From the NCBI GenBank assembly GCA_022825925.1, contig JAJDVW010000022.1, positions 124,001-188,000 on the forward strand: a stretch of DNA of 64,000 nt, given 5' to 3'. Numbering within the stretch: the first letter of the stretch is position 1; every line of letters starts with the position of its first letter. Of the stretch, positions 52,548 to 61,937 are shown one piece after another. The notes under the pieces are model-generated. The model saw only the letters and a program-made list of their open reading frames with translations, did not search any database and was not told where the DNA came from. The position numbers and the translations under genes are program-made. Source of the stretch: Pseudomonadales bacterium. GTDB lineage: Bacteria > Pseudomonadota > Gammaproteobacteria > Pseudomonadales > Azotimanducaceae.

Positions 52548-53705
52548 GTGACGCCCGCCAAGGCCGTTTACCTCGACTACTCCGCCACGACGCCAGTAGA
52601 CCCGCGCGTCGCGCAGCGCATGAGCGGGTGCCTGCTGACGGAGGGCGTCTTCGGCAACCCGGCGTCGCGGTCGCACGTGTACGGGTGGGAAGCGGAGGAG
52701 CTGGTGGAGGAGGCCCGTGCGCGGGTCGCCGCGCTCTTCAACGCGGACCCCCGCGAGGTGGTGTGGACGTCCGGCGCCACCGAGTCCGACAACCTCGCCG
52801 TCAAGGGCGTGGTCGAGGCGGCGGGCGGCCGCCACGTGGTGACGACGAGCTACGAGCACAAGGCGGTGCTCGACACATGCGCCTGGCTGGAGACCCTGGG
52901 CGTGGAGGTGACGTACGTCGATCCCGACGCCGACGGCCTGGTCGCCCCGGCGGCGGTCGAGGACGCGCTCCGGGACGACACGGCGCTGGTGTCGGTGATG
53001 CACGCCAACAACGAGATCGGCGTCGTCAACGAGATCCGCGCGATCGGCGCCGCGTGCCGGCGGCGCGGCGTGACGTTCCACACCGACGCAGCGCAGAGCG
53101 CCGGCAAGATCCCGATCGACATGCGTGGGGACAACCTCGACCTGGTCAGCGTGTCGGGCCACAAGATCTACGGTCCGAAGGGGGTCGGTGCGCTCCTCGT
53201 GCGCCGGGAGCCGCCGCTCCGCGTGGCCGCGCAGATCCACGGTGGCGGCCACGAGCGGGGCATGCGGTCCGGCACGCTCGCGACGCACCAGATCGTCGGC
53301 CTCGGCGAGGCCTGCCGCATCTGCCACGAGGACATGGAGCGCGAGGGGGACCGCATCCGCGCGCTGCGGGACCGGCTGTGGCGCTGTCTGGCGCAACTCC
53401 CCGGCGTGCGGCTGAACGGCTCGGAGGAGCACCGCCTGCCGGGTACGCTGAACGCGTCCTTTGCCGACGTGGACGGCGAGACGCTGCTCCTGGCGCTGGA
53501 CGACGTGGCGGTCTCGACCGGCTCCGCGTGCACGTCGGCCACGGTGGAACCGTCCTACGTGCTCAAGGTGCTCGGCGTTCCCGACGCGCTCGCCCACGCC
53601 TCGATCCGCTTCACGGTGGGACGCTACACGTCCGATCGCGACATCGATTTCGCGGGGCGCCGCGTCGTCGAGGTGGTGGAGAAGCTGCGGGGCGGGCGCG
53701 TATAA
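52548..53705 (+). CDS. iscS: Cysteine desulfurase
   Basis: [67 protein letters not shown]. Confidence 0.96.
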   Translation: MTPAKAVYLDYSATTPVDPRVAQRMSGCLLTEGVFGNPASRSHVYGWEAEELVEEARARVAALFNADPREVVWTSGATESDNLAVKGVVEAAGGRHVVTTSYEHKAVLDTCAWLETLGVEVTYVDPDADGLVAPAAVEDALRDDTALVSVMHANNEIGVVNEIRAIGAACRRRGVTFHTDAAQSAGKIPIDMRGDNLDLVSVSGHKIYGPKGVGALLVRREPPLRVAAQIHGGGHERGMRSGTLATHQIVGLGEACRICHEDMEREGDRIRALRDRLWRCLAQLPGVRLNGSEEHRLPGTLNASFADVDGETLLLALDDVAVSTGSACTSATVEPSYVLKVLGVPDALAHASIRFTVGRYTSDRDIDFAGRRVVEVVEKLRGGRV

Positions 53706-53787
53706 TCCGCGCCTGCCCGAGCCTCGGGTTCAGGCGACGCATCTGGTCGGCGGCCGGCAAGGCCACGCGCTTCGACGGAGACACTCC

Positions 53788-54246
53788 ATGGCCCTGGAAC
53801 GCACGCTTTCGATCGTGAAGCCCGACGCCGTGGAACGGAACATCGTCGGCGAGGTCTACTCGCGGTTCGAGAAGGCCGGGCTGCGCATCGTCGCGGCGAA
53901 GATGATGCGGCTGTCCCGGGACGCCGCGGCCGGTTTCTACGCCGAGCACCAGGGCAAGCCCTTCTACGACAACCTGCTGTCCTACATGAGTTCCGGACCG
54001 GTGATGGTCCAGGTCCTCGAGGGCGACGACGCGATCCTGGTCAACCGCCGGCTGATGGGTGCGACCGATCCGCGGGAGGCGGCGCCGGGCACCATCCGGG
54101 CCGACTTCGCCGACTCGGTGGACGCGAACGCGGTGCACGGCTCGGACTCCCCGGCGAGCGCCGAACGCGAGATCGCCTACTTCTTCTGCGACGCCGAGAT
54201 CTGCGCGCGGGGGCGGGGGTCGCGGGGGCGGGGGTCGCAGGAATAG
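53788..54246 (+). CDS. ndk: Nucleoside diphosphate kinase
   Basis: [44 protein letters not shown]; extra C-terminal [12 protein letters not shown]. Confidence 0.96.
   Translation: MALERTLSIVKPDAVERNIVGEVYSRFEKAGLRIVAAKMMRLSRDAAAGFYAEHQGKPFYDNLLSYMSSGPVMVQVLEGDDAILVNRRLMGATDPREAAPGTIRADFADSVDANAVHGSDSPASAEREIAYFFCDAEICARGRGSRGRGSQE
54207..54235 (+). repeat. 15-nt direct repeat with four G5 runs at the ndk 3' end
   Basis: cgcgggggcgggggt repeated twice in tandem. Confidence 0.75.
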
Positions 54247-54258
54247 AAGGGCGGCGCC

Positions 54259-55350
54259 GTGGTCAATCTCCTTGGCCTCGACCGCGCCGCGCTCACGCGG
54301 TACTTCGCGGGTCTCGGCGAGACGCCCTACCGAGCGCGGATCCTGATGCGCTGGGTGTACAAGCGCGGCGTCACCGATTTCGCGGCCATGACGGATTTCT
54401 CGAAAGCCCTGCGGGCACGGCTCGCGGCCGAGGCGGAACTGCGGGCGCCCGAAGTGGCGGATCGCCAGTGCTCGGCCGACGGGACCGTGAAGTGGTCCAT
54501 GCGCACGGATGCCGGCGATCTCGTCGAGACGGTGCTCATCCCGGACGGCGGCCGCAACACGCTGTGCATCTCGTCCCAGGCCGGTTGCGCGCTCGACTGC
54601 GCCTTCTGTGCGACCGGCAAGCAGGGTTTCAACGGCAACCTGTCGCCGGCGGAGATCGGCGGTCAGGTCTGGCTGGCCGCGCAGGAACTCGCGTCCCGCG
54701 GCGATGCGCGCGGGATCACCAATGTCGTCTTCATGGGCATGGGCGAGCCGCTACTGAACTTCGACGCGACGACGACGGTGGCAAACCTGCTGATCGACGA
54801 CTACGCGTATGGAATCTCGAAGCGCCGCGTGACCGTGAGCACGGCGGGGGTCGTCCCGCGGATCCGGGAACTCGCCCGGCACGCGGACTGCGCGCTGGCG
54901 GTGAGCCTGCACGCGCCTGACGACGCGCTCCGGAACGAACTCGTGCCGCTCAATCGCCGCTATCCGCTGGCGGAACTCCTCGACGCATGCGGCGAGTATC
55001 TCTCCGGCGTCGGCGAGCGGCGCTCGGTGACGATGGAGTACGCCCTCATCAAGGGCTGGAACGACAGCCTCGAGCACGCGCGCGCGCTCGCGAAGCTGCT
55101 GCGTCCCCTGCGTGCGAAGATCAACCTGATCCCGTTCAACCCGTTTCCGGACAGCGGCTTCGAGCGCCCCGACGACGACGTGCTGCGCGCCTTCCAGACC
55201 AGCCTGATGAACGCGGGCTACACCGCGACGCTGCGCACCACGCGGGGCGCCGACATCGCCGCGGCCTGCGGGCAGCTCGTCGGCGCGGTCCGTGACCGCA
55301 CGAACCGCAGCGCGCGCCTCGCACGCATCCGCGCACGCGAAGTCGCGTAG
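54259..55350 (+). CDS. rlmN: 23S rRNA (adenine2503-C2)-methyltransferase
   Basis: SSQAGCALDCAFCATGKQGFNGNL; GMGEPLLNFD; YALIKGWNDS; LIPFNPFPDSGFERP. Confidence 0.97.
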   Translation: MVNLLGLDRAALTRYFAGLGETPYRARILMRWVYKRGVTDFAAMTDFSKALRARLAAEAELRAPEVADRQCSADGTVKWSMRTDAGDLVETVLIPDGGRNTLCISSQAGCALDCAFCATGKQGFNGNLSPAEIGGQVWLAAQELASRGDARGITNVVFMGMGEPLLNFDATTTVANLLIDDYAYGISKRRVTVSTAGVVPRIRELARHADCALAVSLHAPDDALRNELVPLNRRYPLAELLDACGEYLSGVGERRSVTMEYALIKGWNDSLEHARALAKLLRPLRAKINLIPFNPFPDSGFERPDDDVLRAFQTSLMNAGYTATLRTTRGADIAAACGQLVGAVRDRTNRSARLARIRAREVA

Positions 55351-55360
55351 TCGCGCCGGC

Positions 55361-55400
55361 AGGCAGGTAGCAGGTAGGCAGGTAGCACGTAGACAGGTGG
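55361..55400. repeat. Degenerate short tandem repeats between rlmN and rodZ
   Basis: aggcaggtagcaggtaggcaggtagcacgtagacaggtgg. Confidence 0.6.
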
Positions 55401-55412
55401 AGAGAAGCGAGG

Positions 55413-56426
55413 ATGGCGGACCCAGGCGAAAGCACGGCGAACGGTCCCGGCCCGGCATTGCGCACGGCCCGGGAGGCGCTCGGCATCACGCTGGAGGACG
55501 TGGCGGACGCCATGAACGTGCCGGTCGGGACGGTCCACCACATCGAGGAGAACGCCTTCGACCTGTTGCCGGCGCCCCCGTTCACGAGGGGCTACATCCG
55601 GACGTACGCACGCCTGCTCCGCCTTGATGGCGATGTCCTGGTGCGCGAGTACGGGGAGGCGATCCTCGACGAAGCCGAGGCGAAGCTCGTGGTCGAGGTG
55701 GAGAAGCCGTCCCTCGCCGAGCTGCCCCAGCGGCACCCCGGCTGGGTGTTCGGCGGCGCCGTGTTCGCGGTGGCGGTCGCGGGAGCGCTGGTGCTGTGGT
55801 GGGCGTGGCCGCAGGAGCCGGAGCCGCGCGCTGCCACGAGTCCGGTCGCGGCGGCGGAAACGCCGCGCGCCGCACCGGGTGCGTCACGGACTCCGGTCGC
55901 CACCCCGGCGCCTGCACCGCCCCCGGAAGCCGGGCCGCCGGCAGATGCGGCGACGCTGACCGCGGCCGAAGCGCCAACGGTGTCTCCCGAACTTCCGCTG
56001 CCCACGCCGGCTCCGGATGCGCGTGCACTGCCCGATGCGGAAACGGAACCGGGTCCCGTGGTGGCGCCCGAAACGGTCCCGGAAACCGTGTCCCTGCGGG
56101 AGATTCTGCAAGCCCAGCCGGAGCGGGACGAGGCGCCCGAGCCGGATCCGTTCGGTGGGCCTTCCCTGGAGCCGCTGGCCGCCGGCGCGGACCTGCTGGA
56201 ACTCGCTTTCGTGGGCGACTGCTGGGTGGAGGTGTTCGACCGCGAAGGCCGCATCGTGCACATGGACATGAGCCTGGCCGGCGATTCCCTGCGCCTGCAG
56301 GGCGAGGCGCCGTTCTCGATTCGGCTCGGCAACGCTCCCGCCGCGACGCTGGCATTCAACGGCGAATCCGTGGAGCTCGCGCCGCACATTCGCGCGAACG
56401 TCGCGAACCTGGTGCTCGGGGACTAG
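55413..56426 (+). CDS. rodZ: RodZ-like HTH/membrane protein
   Basis: LRTAREALGITLEDVADAMNVPVGTVHHIEENAFDLLPAPPFTRGYIRTYARLL; TM; DCWVEVFDREGRIVHMDM C-terminal domain. Confidence 0.88.
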   Translation: MADPGESTANGPGPALRTAREALGITLEDVADAMNVPVGTVHHIEENAFDLLPAPPFTRGYIRTYARLLRLDGDVLVREYGEAILDEAEAKLVVEVEKPSLAELPQRHPGWVFGGAVFAVAVAGALVLWWAWPQEPEPRAATSPVAAAETPRAAPGASRTPVATPAPAPPPEAGPPADAATLTAAEAPTVSPELPLPTPAPDARALPDAETEPGPVVAPETVPETVSLREILQAQPERDEAPEPDPFGGPSLEPLAAGADLLELAFVGDCWVEVFDREGRIVHMDMSLAGDSLRLQGEAPFSIRLGNAPAATLAFNGESVELAPHIRANVANLVLGD

Positions 56427-56430
56427 TCCG

Positions 56431-57696
56431 ATGGAGTTCAGGCGGGTCCGGGGAATGCGCGACCTCGTGGCGGGGGACGCCGAACGCGCGCGGCGCGTCG
56501 AGGAGGCGCTTGTCGACGCGATGCGCTCCTATGGATACGAGGAAGTGCGCCTGCCGCTGCTCGAGGCGTCGGAGCTCTTCAGCCGCGGCGTGGGCGAGGC
56601 GACGGACATCGTCGAGAAGGAGATGTACACGTTCCTCGACCGGGGCGGCAAGCAGCTTTCGCTGCGGCCGGAGGGCACCGCCAGTTGCGTGCGCGCGGGG
56701 ATCGAGCAGGGCCTGTTCCACCGCCGCAGCCGGCGCCTCTGGTACGCGGGCCCGATGTTCCGCTACGAGCGCCCGCAGAAAGGCCGCTTTCGCCAGTTCG
56801 ACCAAGTGGGAGCGGAGGTGTTCGGCGTCGCGGGGCCGGAAGCCGAGGCGGAACTCGTGCAGATGGTCTGGTCGATCTGGGACCGGCTCGGCATCGCGGA
56901 CGGCATCGCGCTCGAGATCAACACCGTCGGAGCGGGGCGGTCGCGCCAGGTCTTCCGCGACGCCCTGGTCGCGTTTCTCGCGCCGCGGGCCGACGCGCTC
57001 GACGCGGACAGCCGGCGACGGCTCGACACCAACCCGCTGCGCATCCTGGACAGCAAGGTGCCGTCCACCCGCGCGCTGCTCGAGGGCGCGCCGGAACTGC
57101 ACGACTTCCTGGACGACTCGGACAAGGTGCACTTCGACGAAATGCGGCGCCTGCTCGACGAGTTGCGGATGCCGTACCGCGTGAACCCGCGTCTCGTGCG
57201 GGGCCTCGACTACTACACGCACACGGTGTTCGAGTGGGTCACGGACGGCGTCGGCGCCCAGGACGCCGTGTGCGCCGGAGGGCGCTACGACGGGCTGGTC
57301 GAGAGCCTGGGGGGCCGGGCGACGCCGGCGGCGGGGTTCGCCATCGGTGTCGACCGGGTCGTGCTGCTGGCCTCCGAAACGCAGGGCAAGATCGACTATC
57401 GTCCGGTAGACGCGTATTGGGTCGTGCTCGACCGGAGGTTCATGGGCCGGGTACTGGATATGGCGCAGCGGTTGCGCGACAGTGTCCCCGGGCTGCGCGT
57501 GCGTACGGACACCGCGGGCGGCAAGCCGGCGGCGCAGTTCCGGCGCGCCGACGAGAGCGGCGCCCGCTGGGCGCTGATCGTGGGCGAGGACGAGATCGCC
57601 CGGGACCGGGTGTCCGTGAAGTGGCTGCGCGAGGAGCGGGAGCAGGCGATGCTGCCGTTCGAGGAACTCGGCGGCGCGCTGCGCACCACGTGTTGA
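56431..57696 (+). CDS. hisS: Histidyl-tRNA synthetase
   Basis: VRGMRDLVAGDAERARRVEEAL; LRPEGTASCVRAGIEQGL; PQKGRFRQFDQVGAEVFG; RGLDYYTHTVFEW. Confidence 0.97.
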   Translation: MEFRRVRGMRDLVAGDAERARRVEEALVDAMRSYGYEEVRLPLLEASELFSRGVGEATDIVEKEMYTFLDRGGKQLSLRPEGTASCVRAGIEQGLFHRRSRRLWYAGPMFRYERPQKGRFRQFDQVGAEVFGVAGPEAEAELVQMVWSIWDRLGIADGIALEINTVGAGRSRQVFRDALVAFLAPRADALDADSRRRLDTNPLRILDSKVPSTRALLEGAPELHDFLDDSDKVHFDEMRRLLDELRMPYRVNPRLVRGLDYYTHTVFEWVTDGVGAQDAVCAGGRYDGLVESLGGRATPAAGFAIGVDRVVLLASETQGKIDYRPVDAYWVVLDRRFMGRVLDMAQRLRDSVPGLRVRTDTAGGKPAAQFRRADESGARWALIVGEDEIARDRVSVKWLREEREQAMLPFEELGGALRTTC

Positions 57697-57716
57697 GGAC
57701 GGATCTTGGCGGAATA

Positions 57717-58499
57717 GTGGCGGAATACCTGTCGGACGAAGAAGTAACGGAGCGGCTGAAGCGCTGGTGGTCGGAGAACGGTACCGGCCTCCTGGTCGGC
57801 ATCGTCCTGGCGATCGGCGGCGTCGTCGGCTGGCGGTGGTTCGACGGGTGGCGCGTCGAGCGCGCGGAGGCCGCGTCGGACCGATACGCCGAGTACACGG
57901 AAGCCCGCGCGGCGGGGGAGGACGTCACGGACGTCGCGGCGCACATCGCCGAAGAGTTCCCGGACTCCGCCTATCGCGTCTTCACGCTCCTGCACCAGGC
58001 CAGGGACGCGGTCGAGGGCGAGGAATGGGAGAGCGCCGCGGACCTCCTTCGCCAGTCCGTGGACATCGCCTCGGAGAGCGTGCTGCAGGACGTGGCCCGC
58101 GTTCGCCTGGCGCGCGTGCTGCACCAGCTCGAGCGGCCCGAGGACGCGCTTGCCGTACTGCGCGAAGTGGACGGCCAGGGGTTCGCCGCCACGGTGGCGG
58201 AGCTCACCGGGGACATAGAGTTGCGCCGGGGTGCGCTCCCGGCGGCCCGCGCGGCCTACCAGGCCGCCCTCGACGAGACGGGCGCGGGGCAGGGCGGCGT
58301 GCTGCTGCGGCTCAAGCTCGCGAGCGTCCCGCGCGAAGCGGCGGACGACGGGGCGGCGTCGGAAGCCCCCGCTCCGGCGCCTTCGGAAGAGGCCGCCGCT
58401 GACGATGCGGACGAGCCGGCGGCGACGGTGGATTCGGAGGAAACGGAGGAAATGGAGGAAACGGGGGAAATGGAGGAAACGGCGGAGGCTGACGAGTGA
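57717..58499 (+). CDS. yfgM: YfgM-like TPR-type membrane protein
   Basis: YLSDEEVTERLKRWWSENGTGLLVGIVLAIGGVVGWRWF; hisS-bamB synteny; C-terminal acidic EETEEMEETGEMEET repeat. Confidence 0.85.
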   Translation: MAEYLSDEEVTERLKRWWSENGTGLLVGIVLAIGGVVGWRWFDGWRVERAEAASDRYAEYTEARAAGEDVTDVAAHIAEEFPDSAYRVFTLLHQARDAVEGEEWESAADLLRQSVDIASESVLQDVARVRLARVLHQLERPEDALAVLREVDGQGFAATVAELTGDIELRRGALPAARAAYQAALDETGAGQGGVLLRLKLASVPREAADDGAASEAPAPAPSEEAAADDADEPAATVDSEETEEMEETGEMEETAEADE

Positions 58500-59746
58500 T
58501 CGCGCGGGTCCGCATTCATCCACTTTGCCTGGCGCTGCTGGCGCCGCTGTTCCTCGTCACGGGCTGCACTTGGTTCGACTGGCTGCCCTGGATCGGCGAC
58601 GACGAGGAAGACGACGACAAGGCGGACGAACCGACGCCCCTGGTCGAGTTCCCCGCCGAAGCGGATATCGAGCGCGTGTGGCGCGCCAGCATCGGTGACG
58701 GCCTCGGGCGGAAGTACCTGCGTCTCAACCCCGCGGTCGTGGCGGACCGCGTCTACGCGGCGGACGCGTACGGCGTCGTCGAGGCCCGCAACCGGTTCGA
58801 CGGCCGGCGCCTGTGGCGCGTCCAGGTCGACGAGCCGGACTCGCGGGCGTTCTACAAGTTCTGGGACCGGCGCGACCCGGCGTTCCTGACGGGCGGCGTG
58901 GGCGTCGGCGACGGGCGCGTGCTGGTCGGCACGACCCGCGGCGAGGTGATCGCGCTCGACGCCGCGGACGGCCGCGTCCTGTGGCGGAGCCCGGTGAGCA
59001 GCGAAGTGCTGGCCCGCCCGGTGGCCGACGACGACATCGTCGTCGTGCAGACCGGCGACGGGCGCATCACGCTGCTCGAAGGGGACGACGGGGCGCTGCG
59101 CTGGAGCTTCGACACCCAGGTGCCCGTGCTCACGCTGCGCGGCACGGCGGCGCCCGTGCTGCGCGACGGACTGGTGTACGCGGGCTTCGCGACCGGGAAG
59201 ATCGTCGCCATCCGGGCGGAGGACGGCCAGCCCGTGTGGGAGCAGCGCGTGATGCTCCCCGAGGGGCGCTCGGAGCTCGACCGCATGGTGGACGTCGACA
59301 GCACGCCGCTGGTCGGACGCAGCTTCATCTTCGCCGTCAGCTACCAGGGACGCATCCGGGCCTTTCGGCGCAGCGACGGAGCGCCGATCTGGGAGCAGGA
59401 CGCCTCCTCGTTCCTGGACCTCGCCGAGGGGTACGGACAGGTCTACGTGGTCTCCGAGGACGATGTCGTGCGCGCCATCGACCAGGGCGACGCCGTCGTG
59501 GTGTGGGAGCAGGAGGCGTTGCGCAACCGGCGTCTGTCGAGCCCGCTCGCGTTCGGCAACTACGTCCTGGTCGGCGACGACGAAGGCTACCTGCATGTGA
59601 TCGCTCAGAGTGATGGCCGCTTCGTCGCCCGCCGCAAGATCGGCGGCAGCGGGCTGCGCTCCGGAATGATAGAGGCGGACGGCACCGTGTACGTGCTGAG
59701 CAACGACGGTCGCCTGGAGGCGCTGGAGATCCGGCGCCGGGGATGA
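58496..59746 (+). CDS. bamB: Outer membrane assembly lipoprotein BamB
   Basis: Lipobox LVTGC; repeated PQQ-like motifs; GVGVGDGRVLVGTTRGEVIALDAADGRVLWRSPV. Confidence 0.95.
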   Translation: MIARVRIHPLCLALLAPLFLVTGCTWFDWLPWIGDDEEDDDKADEPTPLVEFPAEADIERVWRASIGDGLGRKYLRLNPAVVADRVYAADAYGVVEARNRFDGRRLWRVQVDEPDSRAFYKFWDRRDPAFLTGGVGVGDGRVLVGTTRGEVIALDAADGRVLWRSPVSSEVLARPVADDDIVVVQTGDGRITLLEGDDGALRWSFDTQVPVLTLRGTAAPVLRDGLVYAGFATGKIVAIRAEDGQPVWEQRVMLPEGRSELDRMVDVDSTPLVGRSFIFAVSYQGRIRAFRRSDGAPIWEQDASSFLDLAEGYGQVYVVSEDDVVRAIDQGDAVVVWEQEALRNRRLSSPLAFGNYVLVGDDEGYLHVIAQSDGRFVARRKIGGSGLRSGMIEADGTVYVLSNDGRLEALEIRRRG

Positions 59747-61131
59747 CCGTCGTCGCGCTGGTGGGGCGCCCCAACGTCGGGAAATCCACCCTGTTCAACC
59801 GGCTCACGGGGACGCGGGACGCGCTCGTCGCCAACCGTCCGGGACTCACCCGCGACCGCCGCTACGGACGCATGGACATCGCGGGGCGCAACGTCGCCGT
59901 GGTCGACACCGGAGGCCTCAAGGGCGACGAGGGCGCGATGTCCGAGGTCGTGACCGCCCAGGCCCACGCGGCGATCGCCGAAGCGGCGCTCGTCGTGCTC
60001 CTGGTCGACGCGCGCGACGGACGCACGGCGACGGACGAGGAGATCGTCGCGGACCTGCGCAAGCGCGGCGCCGCGATGCTGCTCGTCGCCAACAAGATCG
60101 ACGGCGTCCCGCCCGAGGCCGCCGTCGGCGACTTCGCGGCGCTGGGCCTCGGCGCGCCGCTCATGATCTCCGCGACCCAGGGCAGGGGAATGGCGGGGCT
60201 GCGGGACGCCGTGGCCGACCTCCTCCCCGACGACGATCTGCCGGACGAGAGTGCCGCGGCGCCGGGCCCGCGCGTCGCGGTCGTGGGACGTCCGAACGTA
60301 GGCAAGTCCACCCTCTTCAACCGGCTGCTGGGCGACGAGCGGCAGGTGGTGTCCGACGAGCCGGGCACCACGCGCGACGCCATCGAGGCGCCGTTCGAGC
60401 GGGACGGGCGGCCGTACGTGCTGATCGACACGGCCGGCGTGCGCCGCCGGGGGCGGGTGTCCGACTTCGTGGAGAAGTTCTCGGTCGTCAAGTCCCTGGA
60501 CGCGATGGACCGCGCGGACGTCGCCTTCGTACTCGTCGACGCCCGGGAGGGCATCGTCGAGCAGGACCTGCACCTGATCGGCTACACGGCGGACGCCGGC
60601 ACGGGGGTCGTGCTGGTGGTGAACAAGTGGGACGGACTCTCCGCCGCGGAGCGCGCCGATGTCCGAAGCGGTCTCGACCGGCGCCTGGTCTTCGCGCCGT
60701 GGGTCCCGGTGGCGTTCGTCTCCGCCTTGCACGGCAGCGGCGTCGGGAGCCTCATGCGGACGGTGGACGAGGTCCATGCCGCGGGGACGCTCGAGACCTC
60801 GGCCACCGCACTGACCGAAATCCTGGAGCGGGCCGTGGCGGACCATCCGCCGCCGAGCGTGGGCGGGCGGGCCGTCAAGCTGCGCTACGCGCACCGCGCG
60901 GGTTCGCATCCGCCGACCATCGTCGTGCACGGCAACCGGACCGACGCGCTGCCCGCGTCCTACGTGCGGTACCTCGAGAACGTGTATCGCGAGGCGCTGG
61001 GGATGGTCGGGATGCCGGTCCGGATCTCGCTCCGGACGGGCGAGAACCCCTACGCGGGAAAGCGCAACGAACTCACGCGCCGCCAGCGGCTGCACCGCAA
61101 GCGAGTGATCCGGCGCGACCGCGGTCGCTGA
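59743..61131 (+). CDS. der: Ribosome-associated GTPase Der
   Basis: Two G domains: VALVGRPNVGKSTLFNRLTG and VAVVGRPNVGKSTLFNRLLG; VVNKWDGL; NPYAGKRNELTRRQ. Confidence 0.98.
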   Translation: MTVVALVGRPNVGKSTLFNRLTGTRDALVANRPGLTRDRRYGRMDIAGRNVAVVDTGGLKGDEGAMSEVVTAQAHAAIAEAALVVLLVDARDGRTATDEEIVADLRKRGAAMLLVANKIDGVPPEAAVGDFAALGLGAPLMISATQGRGMAGLRDAVADLLPDDDLPDESAAAPGPRVAVVGRPNVGKSTLFNRLLGDERQVVSDEPGTTRDAIEAPFERDGRPYVLIDTAGVRRRGRVSDFVEKFSVVKSLDAMDRADVAFVLVDAREGIVEQDLHLIGYTADAGTGVVLVVNKWDGLSAAERADVRSGLDRRLVFAPWVPVAFVSALHGSGVGSLMRTVDEVHAAGTLETSATALTEILERAVADHPPPSVGGRAVKLRYAHRAGSHPPTIVVHGNRTDALPASYVRYLENVYREALGMVGMPVRISLRTGENPYAGKRNELTRRQRLHRKRVIRRDRGR

Positions 61132-61157
61132 ACGCTCCTTGCCAGCAGGCTGCCAGG

Positions 61158-61937
61158 TCACTCGCCGGTGGCGAGGCCGGCGAGGATCTCCGCGAGCGCG
61201 TCCGGGTCCACCTTCGCCCCGTGCAGGCTCACCGTCCAGTGCAGGTGGGGTCCCGTGGCGCGGCCGGTCGCCCCGACGAGCCCGATCTCGCCGCCCCGCG
61301 GGAGCTCGTCGCCTTCCTCGACGCGGATCTCGTCGAGGTGGCAGTACATCGTCACCAGTCCCTCGCCGTGGTCCACCATGACGGTGTTGCCGTTGAAGAA
61401 GAAGTCGCCGGTCACGAGGACGCGGCCCGGCGCGGGGGCGTGGATGGGCGTACCGGTGTCGGCGGCGATGTCCAGCCCGGAGTGCGGGCTGCGGGGCTCG
61501 CCGTTCAGGATGCGGCGGCGGCCGAAGGGGCTCGAAACCACCCCGGGCAGGGGCCGCAGGAAGGGATGGGGGTCGCCCCGCCGCGGGCCGACGACGCCGT
61601 AGGCGTGCCCCATCAGCGCGGCCTCCCGGCGGTAGCGCGCGAGGTCTTCCGGCAGCGGGTTCACGTGGCGCGGGTTCGGGATCGTGAGACGCTGTACCGG
61701 GTACTCCTTCGGGGTGACCTCGAACGGCGCCTGCCAGGCAGTCCCGTCCGTGCGCTCCACCAGGAGTTCGTACCGGCCGGCGGCGGTGTCGAGGGGCAGC
61801 CCGACAATGGCGTGGCCGCGGTACAGCCACGCGGGCCGGTCCTCGAAGCGCGCCTCGGCGGCATCGGTTCCAACGGGGATGGCGACCACGCCGCCAGGCA
61901 CGGTCGCCACGGCGAGGAGCAGGGCGAACAGGGTCAT
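61158..61937 (-). CDS. M23 family metallopeptidase
   Basis: FGRRRILNGEPRSPHSGLDIAADTGTPIHAPAPGRV; YCHLDEIRVEEG; GATGRATGPHLHWTVSL. Confidence 0.92.
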   Translation of the reverse strand: MTLFALLLAVATVPGGVVAIPVGTDAAEARFEDRPAWLYRGHAIVGLPLDTAAGRYELLVERTDGTAWQAPFEVTPKEYPVQRLTIPNPRHVNPLPEDLARYRREAALMGHAYGVVGPRRGDPHPFLRPLPGVVSSPFGRRRILNGEPRSPHSGLDIAADTGTPIHAPAPGRVLVTGDFFFNGNTVMVDHGEGLVTMYCHLDEIRVEEGDELPRGGEIGLVGATGRATGPHLHWTVSLHGAKVDPDALAEILAGLATGE

